Of a stretch of 64,000 nt of DNA, positions 16,163-25,091 are shown in pieces (the first letter of the stretch is position 1; each line of letters begins with the position of its first letter). Made by a program: the position numbers and the translations under genes. The DNA is from Bradyrhizobium monzae (GTDB taxonomy: Bacteria; Pseudomonadota; Alphaproteobacteria; Rhizobiales; Xanthobacteraceae), in contig NZ_JAIRDQ010000001.1 in NCBI RefSeq assembly GCF_021458635.1, positions 1,674,001-1,738,000 on the forward strand, read 5' to 3'. The notes beneath the pieces are model-generated. The model ran no database searches, was not told the DNA's origin, and saw nothing but the letters and a program-made list of their open reading frames with translations.

Positions 16163-16876
16163 ATGACCACCACGAATGCCGCCACCGCCCCCTCCGTCGT
16201 CTCCGGCACCACGCAGAATTCGTCATCCTCCTCGTCGAGCTCGAGCCTGGGCTCGACCACGGGCGCGACGCTCGCCGGCAACTTCCAGACCTTCCTGACG
16301 CTGCTGACTACGCAGCTGCAGAACCAGAACCCGCTCGATCCGCTCGACACCAACCAGTTCACCCAGCAGCTGGTGCAGTTCGCCGGCGTCGAGCAGCAGC
16401 TCAAGACCAACGACTCGCTGTCGCAGCTCGTCACTTTGCAGCAGACCACGCAGGCGACCCAGGCGCTCGGCTTCGTCGGCAAGACCGCCGTGGTCGACGG
16501 CACCACCGCGACGATGAAGAGCTCGTCGGCGACCTGGCATCTCAACGTGCCGACCGACGCGACCGTCGACATTTCCGTCGCGAATTCCAGCGGCCAGACC
16601 GTGTTCACCGGCAAATACACCGCTGGTGCTGCCTCCGACGTTCCCTTCACCTGGAACGGCCAGGGCAATGACGGCACGCAATGGCCCGACGGCAAATACA
16701 CAATCACCGCGACCGGCAAGGACGTCGCGAACAACAATGTCGGCATCGCCGCGCAAGTGCAGGGCGTGGTGAGCTCCGTCGACCTGACCCAGTCGCCGCC
16801 GCTGCTCACCATCGACGGCAGCAGCTACACGCTGAGCCAGGTGAAGAGCATCGTCGCCACCAGCTCCGGCAGCTAA
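16163..16876 (+). CDS. flgD: Flagellar hook capping protein FlgD
   Basis: 237 residues from ATG 16163; the frame opens earlier, but this start follows directly after fliK. A serine-rich linker (residues ~14-30) precedes the FlgD N-terminal signature (TLLTTQLQNQNPLDPLDTNQ, FTQQLVQFAGVEQQLKTN). The C-terminal half has the Ig-like and tudor-like folds of the cap (DATVDISVANSSGQTVFTGK; PFTWNGQGNDGTQWPDGKYT). FlgD caps the growing hook and is removed once the hook is done. Same transcript as fliK. A strong hairpin follows. Confidence 0.9.
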   Translation: MTTTNAATAPSVVSGTTQNSSSSSSSSSLGSTTGATLAGNFQTFLTLLTTQLQNQNPLDPLDTNQFTQQLVQFAGVEQQLKTNDSLSQLVTLQQTTQATQALGFVGKTAVVDGTTATMKSSSATWHLNVPTDATVDISVANSSGQTVFTGKYTAGAASDVPFTWNGQGNDGTQWPDGKYTITATGKDVANNNVGIAAQVQGVVSSVDLTQSPPLLTIDGSSYTLSQVKSIVATSSGS

Positions 16877-16900
16877 GGGCGGCGCCGCCACATGCTCGGT

Positions 16901-16927
16901 GTCGTCCTGGCTTTCCGCCAGGACGAC
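16901..16927 (+). terminator. Hairpin after flgD
   Basis: GTCGTCCTGGC and GCCAGGACGAC form a perfect 11-base stem around TTTCC, 24 bases past the flgD stop. There is no T run, so termination may be partial. Confidence 0.5.
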
Positions 16928-17150
16928 AGCAGGGGCCATTGCGACGTCACAGCAGGCCCCGTTCGTTAGTAAAGTATTTACGAAGACCCCCGCTCGGCCG
17001 GCTGAAATTGTGTTTTCAGCCCGCTGGGCCGGTAGTGTTCCAGCAAGTTTCAAGGAGAATTGTATTGAAGCCTTAGGCTTAGCGGATTTTTAAGCCCGCA
17101 TGCGTACGGTTGTGAAGTGAGTTCAGTGGTTGAGAGTTTGTGAGTACGCC

Positions 17151-17426
17151 ATGACAGAACCCCATCGCCCGAGGGTAAAATACGTCATCGGGCCGGACGG
17201 CAGTCCGCTGACGATTGCAGATCTGCCCGCACCCGGCACCAAACGCTGGGTCATCCGCCGCAAGGCCGAAGTCGTCGCCGCTGTGCGCGGTGGACTTCTC
17301 TCGCTCGAGGAGGCCTGCAGCCGGTACACCCTGACGGTCGACGAATTCCTATCCTGGCAGTTTTCCATTGACCAGCACGGTCTGGCGGGCCTTCGCACCA
17401 CCCGCATCCAGCAATATCGCCAGTAA
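17151..17426 (+). CDS. sciP: SciP-like DUF1153 protein, CtrA-inhibitor family
   Basis: 91 residues from ATG 17151, the usual length of SciP. The sequence follows the family closely: RVKYVIGPDGSPLTIADLP, then TKRWVIRRKAEVVAAVRGGL, LSLEEACSRYTLTVDEFLSW. The middle is a helix-turn-helix (residues ~33-65). In Caulobacter, SciP binds DNA next to CtrA and blocks CtrA-driven transcription in G1 cells, which affects flagellar genes. Its position here, directly before fliF, supports the same link. It is followed by a clear terminator, so fliF needs its own promoter. Confidence 0.85.
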   Translation: MTEPHRPRVKYVIGPDGSPLTIADLPAPGTKRWVIRRKAEVVAAVRGGLLSLEEACSRYTLTVDEFLSWQFSIDQHGLAGLRTTRIQQYRQ

Positions 17427-17454
17427 GCAATCCGGAAATCTGCTGCTTTTGACG

Positions 17455-17488
17455 AAAATCGGCCCCGCTCTGCGAGGCCGATTTTTTT
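17455..17488 (+). terminator. Rho-independent terminator after sciP
   Basis: AAAATCGGCC pairs with GGCCGATTTT around an 11-base loop, and the stem runs into seven T residues. It ends the sciP transcript 29 bases past its stop. Confidence 0.8.
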
Positions 17489-17523
17489 CATGTTTCGTTT
17501 TGGCGCTACTTTTGTCCCAGCTC

Positions 17524-17541
17524 TTAACCTTCGTTAACCAT
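17524..17541 (+). promoter_or_regulatory. Possible CtrA-type site before fliF
   Basis: TTAACCTTCGTTAACCAT contains two TTAACC half-sites; the TTAA elements are 6 bases apart rather than the canonical 7. It sits about 80 bases before the fliF start, in a promoter where CtrA control would be expected. Weak call: TTAACC-like words are common between alphaproteobacterial genes. Confidence 0.35.
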
Positions 17542-17617
17542 ATCGAAACCATCACCTAGGCAATAATTGCCCACTCGGCCGCTCTTGGAATGCGGGTCGA
17601 AGCTTCGGGGCGGTTTC

Positions 17618-19237
17618 TTGCAAGGTCTTACGGACTTTCTAAAAGGTATCGGCGCCGCCCGCTTCGGGGCGATGATCGCCGTCACCGCCGCGCTCGTCGG
17701 CTTTTTCGCGTTCGTTATCATGCGTGTCACCACGCCGCAGATGACGACGCTGTTCACCGACCTCTCGGTCGAGGATTCTTCTGGCATTATCAAGGACCTG
17801 GAGCGCCAGGGCGTCCAGTTCGAGCTGCGCAACGAAGGCACCATCATCATGGTGCCCAAGGACAAGGTCACCCGGCTCCGGATGAAGCTCGCCGAGGGCG
17901 GCCTGCCCAAGGGCGGCGGCATCGGCTATGAAGTGTTCGACAAGTCGGACGCGCTCGGCACCACCTCTTTCGTCCAGAATATCAATCACTTGCGCGCGCT
18001 TGAGGGCGAGCTCGCGCGCACCATCCGCGCCATCGACCGGATCCAGGCCGCCCGCGTCCATCTCGTGCTGCCCGAGCGTCCGCTGTTCGCGCGCGAAGCG
18101 CCGGAGCCCTCGGCCTCGATCGTCGTTCGGGTCCGCGGCTCGCTCGAAGCCCAGCAGATCCGCGCCATCCGCCACCTCGTCGCCTCCGCGGTCAACGGCT
18201 TGAAGCCGCAGCGGGTCTCGATCGTCGACGAAGCCGGCCAGCTGCTCGCCGACGGTGCTGCCAACGATCCGGAGCAGGCGGTCGGCGACGAGCGCCGCAC
18301 CGCCTTCGAGAAGCGGATGCGCAAGCAGGTCGAGGACATCGTCTCCTCCGTGGTCGGCTCAGGCCGCGCCCGCGTCCAGCTATCCGCCGATTTCGACTTC
18401 AACAAGGTCACCCAGACTTCGGACAAGTTCGATCCAGAAGGCCGCGTGCTGCGTTCGAGCCAGACCCGCGAAGAGCAGAGCATGACCGCCGACAATAACG
18501 GCCAGGTCACGGTCAACAACGAGCTCCCCGGCCAGCAGCAGAACAGCGGCGCCCCGGCGGCGAAGGACCAGAGCAAGAAGACCGAAGAGACCAACAATTA
18601 CGAGATCTCCCGCACCACCAAGACCGAAGTGACCGAGGCTGGCCGGGTCAATCGCATCTCGGTCGCGGTGCTGGTCGACGGCATCTACGCCAAGAACGAC
18701 AAGGGCGAACTCGCCTACACCGACCGCACCAAGGAGCAGCTCGACCGCATCGCCACCCTGGTGCGCTCGGCGATCGGCTTCGACCAGAAGCGCGGCGACC
18801 AGGTCGAGGTCGTCAATCTGCGCTTTGCCGACGCGCCCTCCACCGCCCCGATCGCCGAGCCAAGCGGCTTCCTCGGCGCGCTGCAGTTCACCAAGGACGA
18901 CGTCATGTACTTCGTCGAGCTCGGCGTGATGATGCTGCTCGGCCTGGTCGTGATGTTCATGGTGATCCGCCCGCTGGTGAAGCGCATCCTCGCCTCCGAC
19001 GAGGTCGCCGCCGCCATCTCCGGCGTCCTCACCGGCCCCGCCGCCTCCGAAGAGGGCGCGGCTGGCGCCGGCGGCCAGGCGCTGATCCCGGGCGGCGCCG
19101 CCAGCGCCATCGACGTCGCCACCATCCAGGGCCAGGTCCACGCCCAGTCCGTTCATCGCGTCGGCGAGCTCGCCGAGCGCAACCCCAACGAAACCGTCGC
19201 CATCATCCGTCAATGGCTGACCGAACCCACGAAATGA
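17618..19237 (+). CDS. fliF: Flagellar MS-ring protein FliF
   Basis: 539 residues from TTG 17618, chosen because GGGGCGG precedes it and the product then begins with LQGLTDFLKGIGAARFGA, the expected N-terminus; TTG 17567 in the same frame is less likely. Membrane helix 1 is at ~15-38, helix 2 at ~431-452 (YFVELGVMMLLGLVVMFMVI). Between them are the ring-building motifs (IGYEVFDKSDALGTTSFVQN; RTIRAIDRIQAARVHLVLPE; VSIVDEAGQLLADGA). The C-terminal tail that binds FliG is complete (ELAERNPNETVAIIRQWLTE). FliF makes the inner-membrane platform of the motor and export gate. fliG follows after 14 bases. Confidence 0.95.
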   Translation: MQGLTDFLKGIGAARFGAMIAVTAALVGFFAFVIMRVTTPQMTTLFTDLSVEDSSGIIKDLERQGVQFELRNEGTIIMVPKDKVTRLRMKLAEGGLPKGGGIGYEVFDKSDALGTTSFVQNINHLRALEGELARTIRAIDRIQAARVHLVLPERPLFAREAPEPSASIVVRVRGSLEAQQIRAIRHLVASAVNGLKPQRVSIVDEAGQLLADGAANDPEQAVGDERRTAFEKRMRKQVEDIVSSVVGSGRARVQLSADFDFNKVTQTSDKFDPEGRVLRSSQTREEQSMTADNNGQVTVNNELPGQQQNSGAPAAKDQSKKTEETNNYEISRTTKTEVTEAGRVNRISVAVLVDGIYAKNDKGELAYTDRTKEQLDRIATLVRSAIGFDQKRGDQVEVVNLRFADAPSTAPIAEPSGFLGALQFTKDDVMYFVELGVMMLLGLVVMFMVIRPLVKRILASDEVAAAISGVLTGPAASEEGAAGAGGQALIPGGAASAIDVATIQGQVHAQSVHRVGELAERNPNETVAIIRQWLTEPTK

Positions 19238-19251
19238 TCGAGTGAACTGAC

Positions 19252-20343
19252 ATGGCCGGCACTCTGCAGAACGCCAACTCGAACGACATCACCAGCGTGA
19301 TCTCGACGCTCGGTCAGCGCGCCGTCAGCCGCACGGGCGCCAAGGTCGAGGCGGTGGCAGGGCCGAAGCGCGCCGCGATCCTGATGCTGGCGCTCGGCGA
19401 GCAATATGGCGGCAAGATCTGGTCGCTGCTCGACGACGACGAGGTGCGTCAGCTCTCCCTGGAAATGTCGACGCTCGGCACCGTCGAGGTCGACACGGTG
19501 GAAGACATGCTGCTCGAATTCGTCTCGCGCATGTCGGCCTCCGGCGCGCTGATGGGCAATTTCGACGCGACCGAGCGCCTGCTGCAGCAATATCTGGCGC
19601 CCGAGCGCGTCAACGGCATCATGGACGAGATCCGCGGCCCCGCCGGGCGCAACATGTGGGAGAAGCTGTCCAACGTGCAGGAAGAGGTTCTCGCCAACTA
19701 CCTCAAGAACGAATATCCGCAGACCATCGCCGTGGTGCTGTCGAAGCTGAAGCCGGAGCATGCCGCGCGCGTGCTCGGCATCTTCCCCGAGGACCTCGCG
19801 CTCGACGTCGTCAATCGCATGCTGAAGATGGAAGCTGTGCAGAAGGAGGTGATCGAGAGCGTCGAGAAGACGCTGCGCACCGAATTCATGTCCAACCTGT
19901 CGCAGACCCGCCGCCGCGACGCACACGAGGTGATGGCGGAAATCTTCAACAATTTCGACCGCCAGACCGAAACCCGCTTCATCACCTCGCTGGAAGAAGA
20001 TAACCGCGAATCCGCCGAGCGCATCAAGGCGCTGATGTTCACCTTCGACGATCTCATCAAGCTCGACTCCGGCTCGGCCCAGACGCTGATGCGCAACGTC
20101 GACAAGGACAAGCTCGGCGTCGCGCTGAAGAGCGCCAACGAGGACGTCCGCAACTTCTTCTTCGGCAACATGTCCTCGCGCGCGGCCAAGATGCTGCAGG
20201 ACGACATGGCCGCGATGGGTCCGGTGCGCCTGCGCGACGTCGACGAGGCCCAGGCGCTGCTGGTCAACCTCGCCAAGGACCTCGCCGCCAAGGGCGAGAT
20301 CATGCTGACCAAGAACCGCGCCGACGACGAGCTGGTGTATTGA
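19252..20343 (+). CDS. fliG: Flagellar motor switch protein FliG
   Basis: 363 residues. The N-terminal domain (~30-120: [20 protein letters not shown]) binds FliF. The middle domain (~130-230) contains [20 protein letters not shown] and [18 protein letters not shown]. The C-terminal torque domain (~260-350) has [20 protein letters not shown] and the charged [20 protein letters not shown] that faces the stator, then [20 protein letters not shown]. Domain order and length are normal for the alphaproteobacterial type. Its stop overlaps the fliH start (TGATG), so the two are translationally coupled. Confidence 0.95.
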   Translation: MAGTLQNANSNDITSVISTLGQRAVSRTGAKVEAVAGPKRAAILMLALGEQYGGKIWSLLDDDEVRQLSLEMSTLGTVEVDTVEDMLLEFVSRMSASGALMGNFDATERLLQQYLAPERVNGIMDEIRGPAGRNMWEKLSNVQEEVLANYLKNEYPQTIAVVLSKLKPEHAARVLGIFPEDLALDVVNRMLKMEAVQKEVIESVEKTLRTEFMSNLSQTRRRDAHEVMAEIFNNFDRQTETRFITSLEEDNRESAERIKALMFTFDDLIKLDSGSAQTLMRNVDKDKLGVALKSANEDVRNFFFGNMSSRAAKMLQDDMAAMGPVRLRDVDEAQALLVNLAKDLAAKGEIMLTKNRADDELVY

Positions 20344-20963
20344 TGGGCGCTCCGGCCAAATTCCTGTTCGATACCGACTTCGCCGCGCCCGACCGTACGC
20401 GCGAGAAGGGCGCGACCGCGGCCGAGATCGCGCAGAAGGTCGCGGAGGCCGAAGCGCGCGCCTATCAGGACGGCTTTGCCACGGGCCAGCGCGAGGCCAA
20501 GGCCGAGAGCGACCGCCGCGTCGCGCTCGCCATGGAAGAGATCAACATCGCGATCCGGGGCATCGCTTCGGGCATCGGCAATATCGAGAGCAAGATGGAA
20601 ACCGAGGCGGTCGACGTCGCGGTCGCCGTGGCGCGCAAGCTGTGCGCCGATCTGGTCGCCGCCGAGCCGCTCGGCGAGATTATGGCGCTGGTGAAGGACT
20701 GCTTCTCGCATCTGGTCGCAACGCCGCATCTCGTCGTCCGCATCAACGACGCTCTCTACGACAGCGCGCGCGAGAAGATCGAGCGGCTCGCCAAGCAGAG
20801 CGGCTTCGAGGGACGGCTGGTGATCCTGGCCGAGCCCGAAATTGCCACCGGCGACTGCCGGATCGAATGGGCCGATGGCGGCGTCGTGCTGGAGCGCAGC
20901 GCCATCGCGGCCAAGATCGACGACATGGTCGGACGCTATATCGCGTCTCGCAAGGGGAACTAA
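20343..20963 (+). CDS. fliH: Flagellar export regulator FliH-like protein
   Basis: 206 residues from ATG 20343, overlapping the fliG stop. The N-terminus (KFLFDTDFAAPDRT) is followed by a long charged helix (~20-85; EAEARAYQDGFATGQREAKA) with the regular small-residue spacing of FliH, then a C-terminal domain (EPLGEIMALVKDCFSHLVAT, LVVRINDALYDSAREKIERL, GDCRIEWADGGVVLERSAIA) that matches the FliH/HrpE type. FliH binds and restrains the ATPase FliI at the export gate. FliI itself is not in this window. The call rests on these segments and on the position between fliG and fliN. Confidence 0.85.
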   Translation: MGAPAKFLFDTDFAAPDRTREKGATAAEIAQKVAEAEARAYQDGFATGQREAKAESDRRVALAMEEINIAIRGIASGIGNIESKMETEAVDVAVAVARKLCADLVAAEPLGEIMALVKDCFSHLVATPHLVVRINDALYDSAREKIERLAKQSGFEGRLVILAEPEIATGDCRIEWADGGVVLERSAIAAKIDDMVGRYIASRKGN

Positions 20964-20966
20964 GCC

Positions 20967-21317
20967 ATGAGCGACAACGACGGACAGGTCCCGCTGCCCG
21001 ATCTCAACGGCCCATTGCCGCCTGCTGGCGCCGATGTCGGCTACAACGAGGACGAATATGCGGCCCGCGTCGCCGCCGACCTCGAGGCCGTCTTCGACGT
21101 TCCGGTGCAGGTCTCGGCCGTGCTCGGCCGCTCCAAGATGGACGTCAGCGAATTGCTGAAGCTCGGACCCGGCACCGTGCTCGAGCTCGACCGCCGCGTC
21201 GGCGAGGCCATCGATATCTACGTCAACAACAAGCTCGTTGCCCGCGGCGAGGTGGTGCTGGTCGAGGACAAGCTCGGCGTCACCATGACTGAAATCATCA
21301 AGACTGAACGCAGCTAG
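20967..21317 (+). CDS. fliN: Flagellar motor switch protein FliN
   Basis: 116 residues, three bases after fliH. An acidic leader (~1-30) precedes the SpoA/FliN domain: VFDVPVQVSAVLGRSKMDVS, ELLKLGPGTVLELDRRVGEA, IDIYVNNKLVARGEVVLVED, LGVTMTEI. FliN forms the lower C-ring that receives CheY signals and supports export. Length and position fit a complete gene. Confidence 0.95.
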   Translation: MSDNDGQVPLPDLNGPLPPAGADVGYNEDEYAARVAADLEAVFDVPVQVSAVLGRSKMDVSELLKLGPGTVLELDRRVGEAIDIYVNNKLVARGEVVLVEDKLGVTMTEIIKTERS

Positions 21318-21360
21318 CGCTTGACGCGCGATAGCGCGAACAGACGGACAGGAGACTGAC

Positions 21361-22746
21361 ATGCGGCTTCTCATCGTTGGCACATTGAAGGGCCAGCTTA
21401 CCACCGCCACCAAGATCGCGATGGAGAACGGCGCCACCGTCACCCACGCCGAGGATCACGAGCAGGCGATGCGCGTGCTGCGCGGCGGCAAGGGCGCCGA
21501 CCTGCTGCTGGTCGACGTCGCCCTCGACATCCGCGATCTCGTGATGCGGCTCGAGGCCGAGCACATCCACGCTCCGATCGTCGCCTGCGGCATCACCAAC
21601 GACGCCCGCGCGGCGGTCGCCGCGATCCACGCCGGCGCCAAGGAATACATCCCGCTGCCGCCGGATCCGGAGCTGATCGCAGCAGTGCTGGCTGCCGTCG
21701 CCAACGACTCGCGCGAACTGGTCTATCGCGACGAAGCCATGGCGCGCGTCATCAAGCTCGCGCAGCAGATCGCCGGCTCCGACGCCTCGGTGATGATCAC
21801 CGGCGAATCCGGAACGGGCAAGGAAGTGCTGGCCCGTTACGTCCACACCCGCTCGGCTCGCGCCAAGCGTCCGTTCATCTCGATCAACTGCGCCGCGATC
21901 CCCGAGCATCTGCTGGAGTCCGAGCTGTTCGGCCATGAGAAGGGTGCTTTCACCGGTGCGATCGCCCGCCGCATCGGCAAGTTCGAGGAAGCGACCGGCG
22001 GCACGCTGTTGCTGGACGAAATCTCCGAGATGGATGTCCGCCTGCAATCGAAACTGCTTCGCGCCATCCAGGAGCGCGTGATCGATCGTGTCGGCGGCAC
22101 CAAGCCGGTGCCGGTCGACATCCGCATCATCGCGACCTCGAACCGCAACCTGGCGGAAGCCGTGCGCGAAGGCACGTTCCGCGAGGACCTGCTGTTCCGC
22201 CTCAACGTCGTGAATCTGAAGATCCCGCCGCTGCGGGAGCGCCCCGCCGACATTCTGGAACTCGCCCAGCACTTCGTGAAGAAATATGCCGAGGCCAACG
22301 GCGTGCCGGTGCGCCCGATCTCGGCGGAAGCGCGCCGCGTGCTGTCCAGCAACCGCTGGCAGGGCAACGTCCGCGAACTCGAAAACACCATGCACCGGTC
22401 GGTGCTGATGGCACGGGGCGACGAGATCGGCCCCGATGCGATCCTGACGCCCGACGGCGACCGCCTCGACCTCGCCAAGACGGCACCGGCCGTGGCGCAC
22501 GCCACCATGGCCGCCGAGCAGGTCACGCGAGCCCTCGTCGGCCGCACCGTCGCCGACGTCGAACGCGACCTGATCCTGGAGACGCTGAAGCACTGCCTCG
22601 GCAACCGGACCCATGCCGCAAACATCCTGGGCATCTCGATCCGTACGCTGCGCAACAAGCTCAACGAATATTCCGACGGCGGCATCCCGATCACGCCGGC
22701 CGGCACGCCGGGTGAGTACCCGCGGATGCCGATGATGGGGGCGTAG
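21361..22746 (+). CDS. flbD: Sigma-54-dependent flagellar regulator FlbD
   Basis: 461 residues; AGGAGACTGAC precedes the ATG. The N-terminal domain (1-~125) is a receiver-like fold (VGTLKGQLTTATKIAMENGA; DLLLVDVALDIRDLVMRLEA) that lacks a full phosphorylation pocket, as known for FlbD. The AAA+ core has Walker A GESGTGKE (~148-155), GAFTGA (~195-200; contacts sigma-54), Walker B TLLLDEISEMD and the sensor RFREDLLFRLNVV-like segment. A Fis-type HTH (GNRTHAANILGISIRTLRNK) ends the protein. It is expected to drive late flagellar genes, likely including the fliK promoter at 14495. Confidence 0.92.
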   Translation: MRLLIVGTLKGQLTTATKIAMENGATVTHAEDHEQAMRVLRGGKGADLLLVDVALDIRDLVMRLEAEHIHAPIVACGITNDARAAVAAIHAGAKEYIPLPPDPELIAAVLAAVANDSRELVYRDEAMARVIKLAQQIAGSDASVMITGESGTGKEVLARYVHTRSARAKRPFISINCAAIPEHLLESELFGHEKGAFTGAIARRIGKFEEATGGTLLLDEISEMDVRLQSKLLRAIQERVIDRVGGTKPVPVDIRIIATSNRNLAEAVREGTFREDLLFRLNVVNLKIPPLRERPADILELAQHFVKKYAEANGVPVRPISAEARRVLSSNRWQGNVRELENTMHRSVLMARGDEIGPDAILTPDGDRLDLAKTAPAVAHATMAAEQVTRALVGRTVADVERDLILETLKHCLGNRTHAANILGISIRTLRNKLNEYSDGGIPITPAGTPGEYPRMPMMGA

Positions 22747-22870
22747 GCAACCAGCTTGCTGGTCTCTTGACGCCCGACCCCGGGCATCATCATGAAGCGC
22801 ATCGACGGCCGGGACGTCCCGACCGTCGCGACCAGGTGTTTGGCTATGCGGCCACTACGCCTGCGTCAGA

Positions 22871-23203
22871 CTACTTGCCCGGCGGTACGTACACGCTTGC
22901 AAGCTTCGCGGCTTTTTCCGCGACAGCTTTAAATTCACTCATCTTCCAGGCGCGCACCGTCTCGATCTTGGCAATGGCGCCGCTTGCAGCGGCGGCCATT
23001 GCGATGGCGACGGCATCCGCTCCATCGGGAAACTCCGTGACGAGCAGCGCGTCATGTGGGCCGGTGGTCATGAAGGCTCCCTGGAGCCTCCCGCCGGCCT
23101 TTTCCACCATCGCGCCGATGACCGCCGTGCGATCGGTCGGCTTGTCTACCATTCCTTTGATCCCGGAATTTGAGTACGAGACGTACGAGATGAACAACGG
23201 CAT
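22871..23203 (-). CDS. GYD domain protein
   Basis: 110 residues from ATG 23203 (MPLFISYVSYSNSGIKGMVD); the frame is open further upstream through a short tandem repeat that is probably not coded. The sequence follows the GYD family: DRTAVIGAMVEKAGGRLQGA, TGPHDALLVTEFPDGADAVA, GAIAKIETVRAWKMSEF. These are small single-domain proteins of ferredoxin-like fold with unknown function. It stands alone, convergent with flbD. Confidence 0.75.
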   Translation of the reverse strand: MPLFISYVSYSNSGIKGMVDKPTDRTAVIGAMVEKAGGRLQGAFMTTGPHDALLVTEFPDGADAVAIAMAAAASGAIAKIETVRAWKMSEFKAVAEKAAKLASVYVPPGK

Positions 23204-23235
23204 GTTTCTCTCCGTTGAGGTTACAGCGACGACAA

Positions 23236-23274
23236 TGCAGTCTTGAAATGCAGTCTTGAAAAGCAGTCTTGGAA
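23236..23274. repeat. Three tandem copies of a 13-bp unit
   Basis: TGCAGTCTTGAAA occurs twice exactly and is followed by AGCAGTCTTGGAA. The array lies 33-71 bases upstream of the GYD gene start, in its leader or promoter. Confidence 0.8.
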
Positions 23275-23819
23275 ACGAGGCTCTGAAACGAGAGCAGGGC
23301 ATTGCCTGCCGACGGCATGCGAGCTGCCTTGAAAAATCCGGCTTCGGACTTCGGCACGTCCAACTGGCAGCTTGAGCTGACTATAGCCGACTGCACAATC
23401 CAGCGCGAACGGTAAGCCAAGCCTACCCATTCGACCTCGACGATTCCGCCCGCCAGGACACCTCTGCTTCCTGGTCGATGGGCCGCTGTCGGCGAGTGAC
23501 AGCAGTTCACAATCAAACACATCAAGATAGCTGGAGCCCTCGCGCAGCGCGACGGACATGGGCCGGAAGATCGGTGCGTTGACCGTCGCGACGCAGCTTC
23601 GCGGTGAAAAAGCGATGGCGGAACCGAACCGTTATGGCCGCTGCCGTTTGGGACGAGCCAGGAGGGATCCATCCGCTCGCGCGTCCGAATTGGCCGGACA
23701 ACTTCGCCCCTGCGCCACCCGACGTGCGATTCTGCGCACAGTGCCCGCGTTCGGCGCCTACCTCATCGTCGACGAGGGCTCTATAAACGCAGCATAACAT
23801 CAGTTGGGGAACAGTGACG
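23275..23819. other. Intergenic region, no gene seen
   Basis: About 545 bases between the repeat array and the peptidase. Open frames here lack ribosome sites and resemble nothing I know. It must hold the peptidase promoter. Confidence 0.4.
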
Positions 23820-25091
23820 ATGTCGGAGACTCAAATCACGGATTGGCTGGCGTCGCAGCGGCAGGCGATGATCGATCTGCTGCGCGATGTCGTGAACGTC
23901 GATTCCGGGTCTTATGACAAGGCAGGCGTCGATGCAGTCGGTGCGCGGTTCGAGCGCCACTTTGCCGAGCACGGCATCCCCTCGCGCCGGGAGAGCCACG
24001 GCACGTTTGGCGACGCGCTCCACGCGGAGGTGGCGAAACCCGGCAGCAACGAGAAGCCGGTGCTGTTGATGGGGCATCGCGACACCGTGTTCGGCAAGGG
24101 CGAGGCCGGGAAGCGCCCGTTCACGATCAGGGACAAGCGCGCTTACGGACCCGGCGTTGCCGACATGAAGGCCGGTGTCGTCATGAATATCTTCGTCGCC
24201 ACAGCCTTCCACAAATTCGGGGGCAACCCGCATCCGATCAAGCTGTTGATCACCTCGGACGAGGAGATCGGCTCGCCCTCGTCGCGGCCGGTGATCGAAC
24301 GCGAGGGGCGCTCGGCACGCGCCGTGTTCAATTCCGAGCCGGGGCGCCCCACGGGCAATGTCGTCACCAGCCGCAAGGGCGGCATCTTCATGCATATGGC
24401 CGTCACCGGCAAGGCGGCGCATTCCGGTGCCAATTTCGCCGCTGGCATCAGCGCGATCGGCGAACTCGCGCACAAGATCATCCAGATCCACGCGCTGACC
24501 GACCTCACCAAGGGCATCACGCTCAATGTCGGCCTCATCTCGGGCGGACAGTCGGTCAACACGACGGCGCCATATGCCGAGGGACAGATCGACATGCGCT
24601 ATGTCGATCCGAAGGATCGCGCCACGGTGATGGCGGAGATCGAACGGATCATCGCAACGCCCTACGTACCCGGTACGAGTGCTGTGCTGACCATCAAGGG
24701 CGAGTTCGTGCCGGTGGTGCAGACCGAGGCTTCCAGGGCGCTGTTCGAAGGCTATCAGGCCGCAGCGAAACAGGCCGGCCTCACCACGCTCCAGGGCGAG
24801 TTCTCAGGCGGCTGCGCCGATTCCGGCTTCACCGCGGCGGTCGGCACGCCGACGATCTGCGGCGTCGGACCGGTCGGCGGTCTCGCACACACGCCGGAGG
24901 AATATCTCGAGCTCGACAGCATCGTGCCGCGCGCGCAGGCGCTGGCGCTCGCGATTTTGCGGGGTGAAGGTGACATCGTTGGTGCCGTAGGGTGGCAAAG
25001 CGAAGCGTGCCCACCACCCGCGGCGCCACGAGAAAACGGTGGGCACGGCGCAACTGCGCCTTTGCCCAAGACTCCCGAGTTCTACGAATAG
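23820..25091 (+). CDS. M20 family metallopeptidase (glutamate carboxypeptidase-like)
   Basis: 423 residues from ATG 23820; GTG 23814 is an alternative, nearer to the GGGGAA ribosome site. The zinc ligands are visible: GHRDTVFG (His ~84, Asp ~86), GPGVADMKAG (Asp of the bridging site), TSDEEIGSPSS (catalytic Glu and ligand), NSEPGR, and LAHTPEEYLEL with the last histidine. The dimerisation domain is in the middle (VTGKAAHSGANFAAGISAIG). This layout fits carboxypeptidase G2-like enzymes, which remove C-terminal glutamate or similar groups. No signal peptide. The last ~33 codons derive from a palindromic intergenic repeat (24987-25068) rather than from the enzyme family. Confidence 0.85.
   Translation: MSETQITDWLASQRQAMIDLLRDVVNVDSGSYDKAGVDAVGARFERHFAEHGIPSRRESHGTFGDALHAEVAKPGSNEKPVLLMGHRDTVFGKGEAGKRPFTIRDKRAYGPGVADMKAGVVMNIFVATAFHKFGGNPHPIKLLITSDEEIGSPSSRPVIEREGRSARAVFNSEPGRPTGNVVTSRKGGIFMHMAVTGKAAHSGANFAAGISAIGELAHKIIQIHALTDLTKGITLNVGLISGGQSVNTTAPYAEGQIDMRYVDPKDRATVMAEIERIIATPYVPGTSAVLTIKGEFVPVVQTEASRALFEGYQAAAKQAGLTTLQGEFSGGCADSGFTAAVGTPTICGVGPVGGLAHTPEEYLELDSIVPRAQALALAILRGEGDIVGAVGWQSEACPPPAAPRENGGHGATAPLPKTPEFYE
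24987..25068. repeat. Palindromic repeat element inside the peptidase 3' end
   Basis: Two inverted blocks, GGTGGCAAAGCG...CGTGCCCACC and GGTGGGCACGGCGCA...TGCGCCTTTGCCCA, each able to fold, separated by about 20 bases. The type is familiar as an intergenic repeat in bradyrhizobia. Here it lies within the peptidase coding frame and supplies its tail. Confidence 0.65.

Noticed and set aside
19698..21443. 581-codon minus-strand frame opposite fliG, fliH and fliN
   Set aside because: High GC keeps reverse frames open; the plus-strand proteins match known families along their whole length.
23236..23274. Tandem repeat as a CRISPR seed
   Set aside because: Units are directly adjacent with no spacers, and no cas genes are near.
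23558..23797. Plus-strand frame before the peptidase
   Set aside because: No ribosome site and no resemblance to known proteins; likely promoter region.
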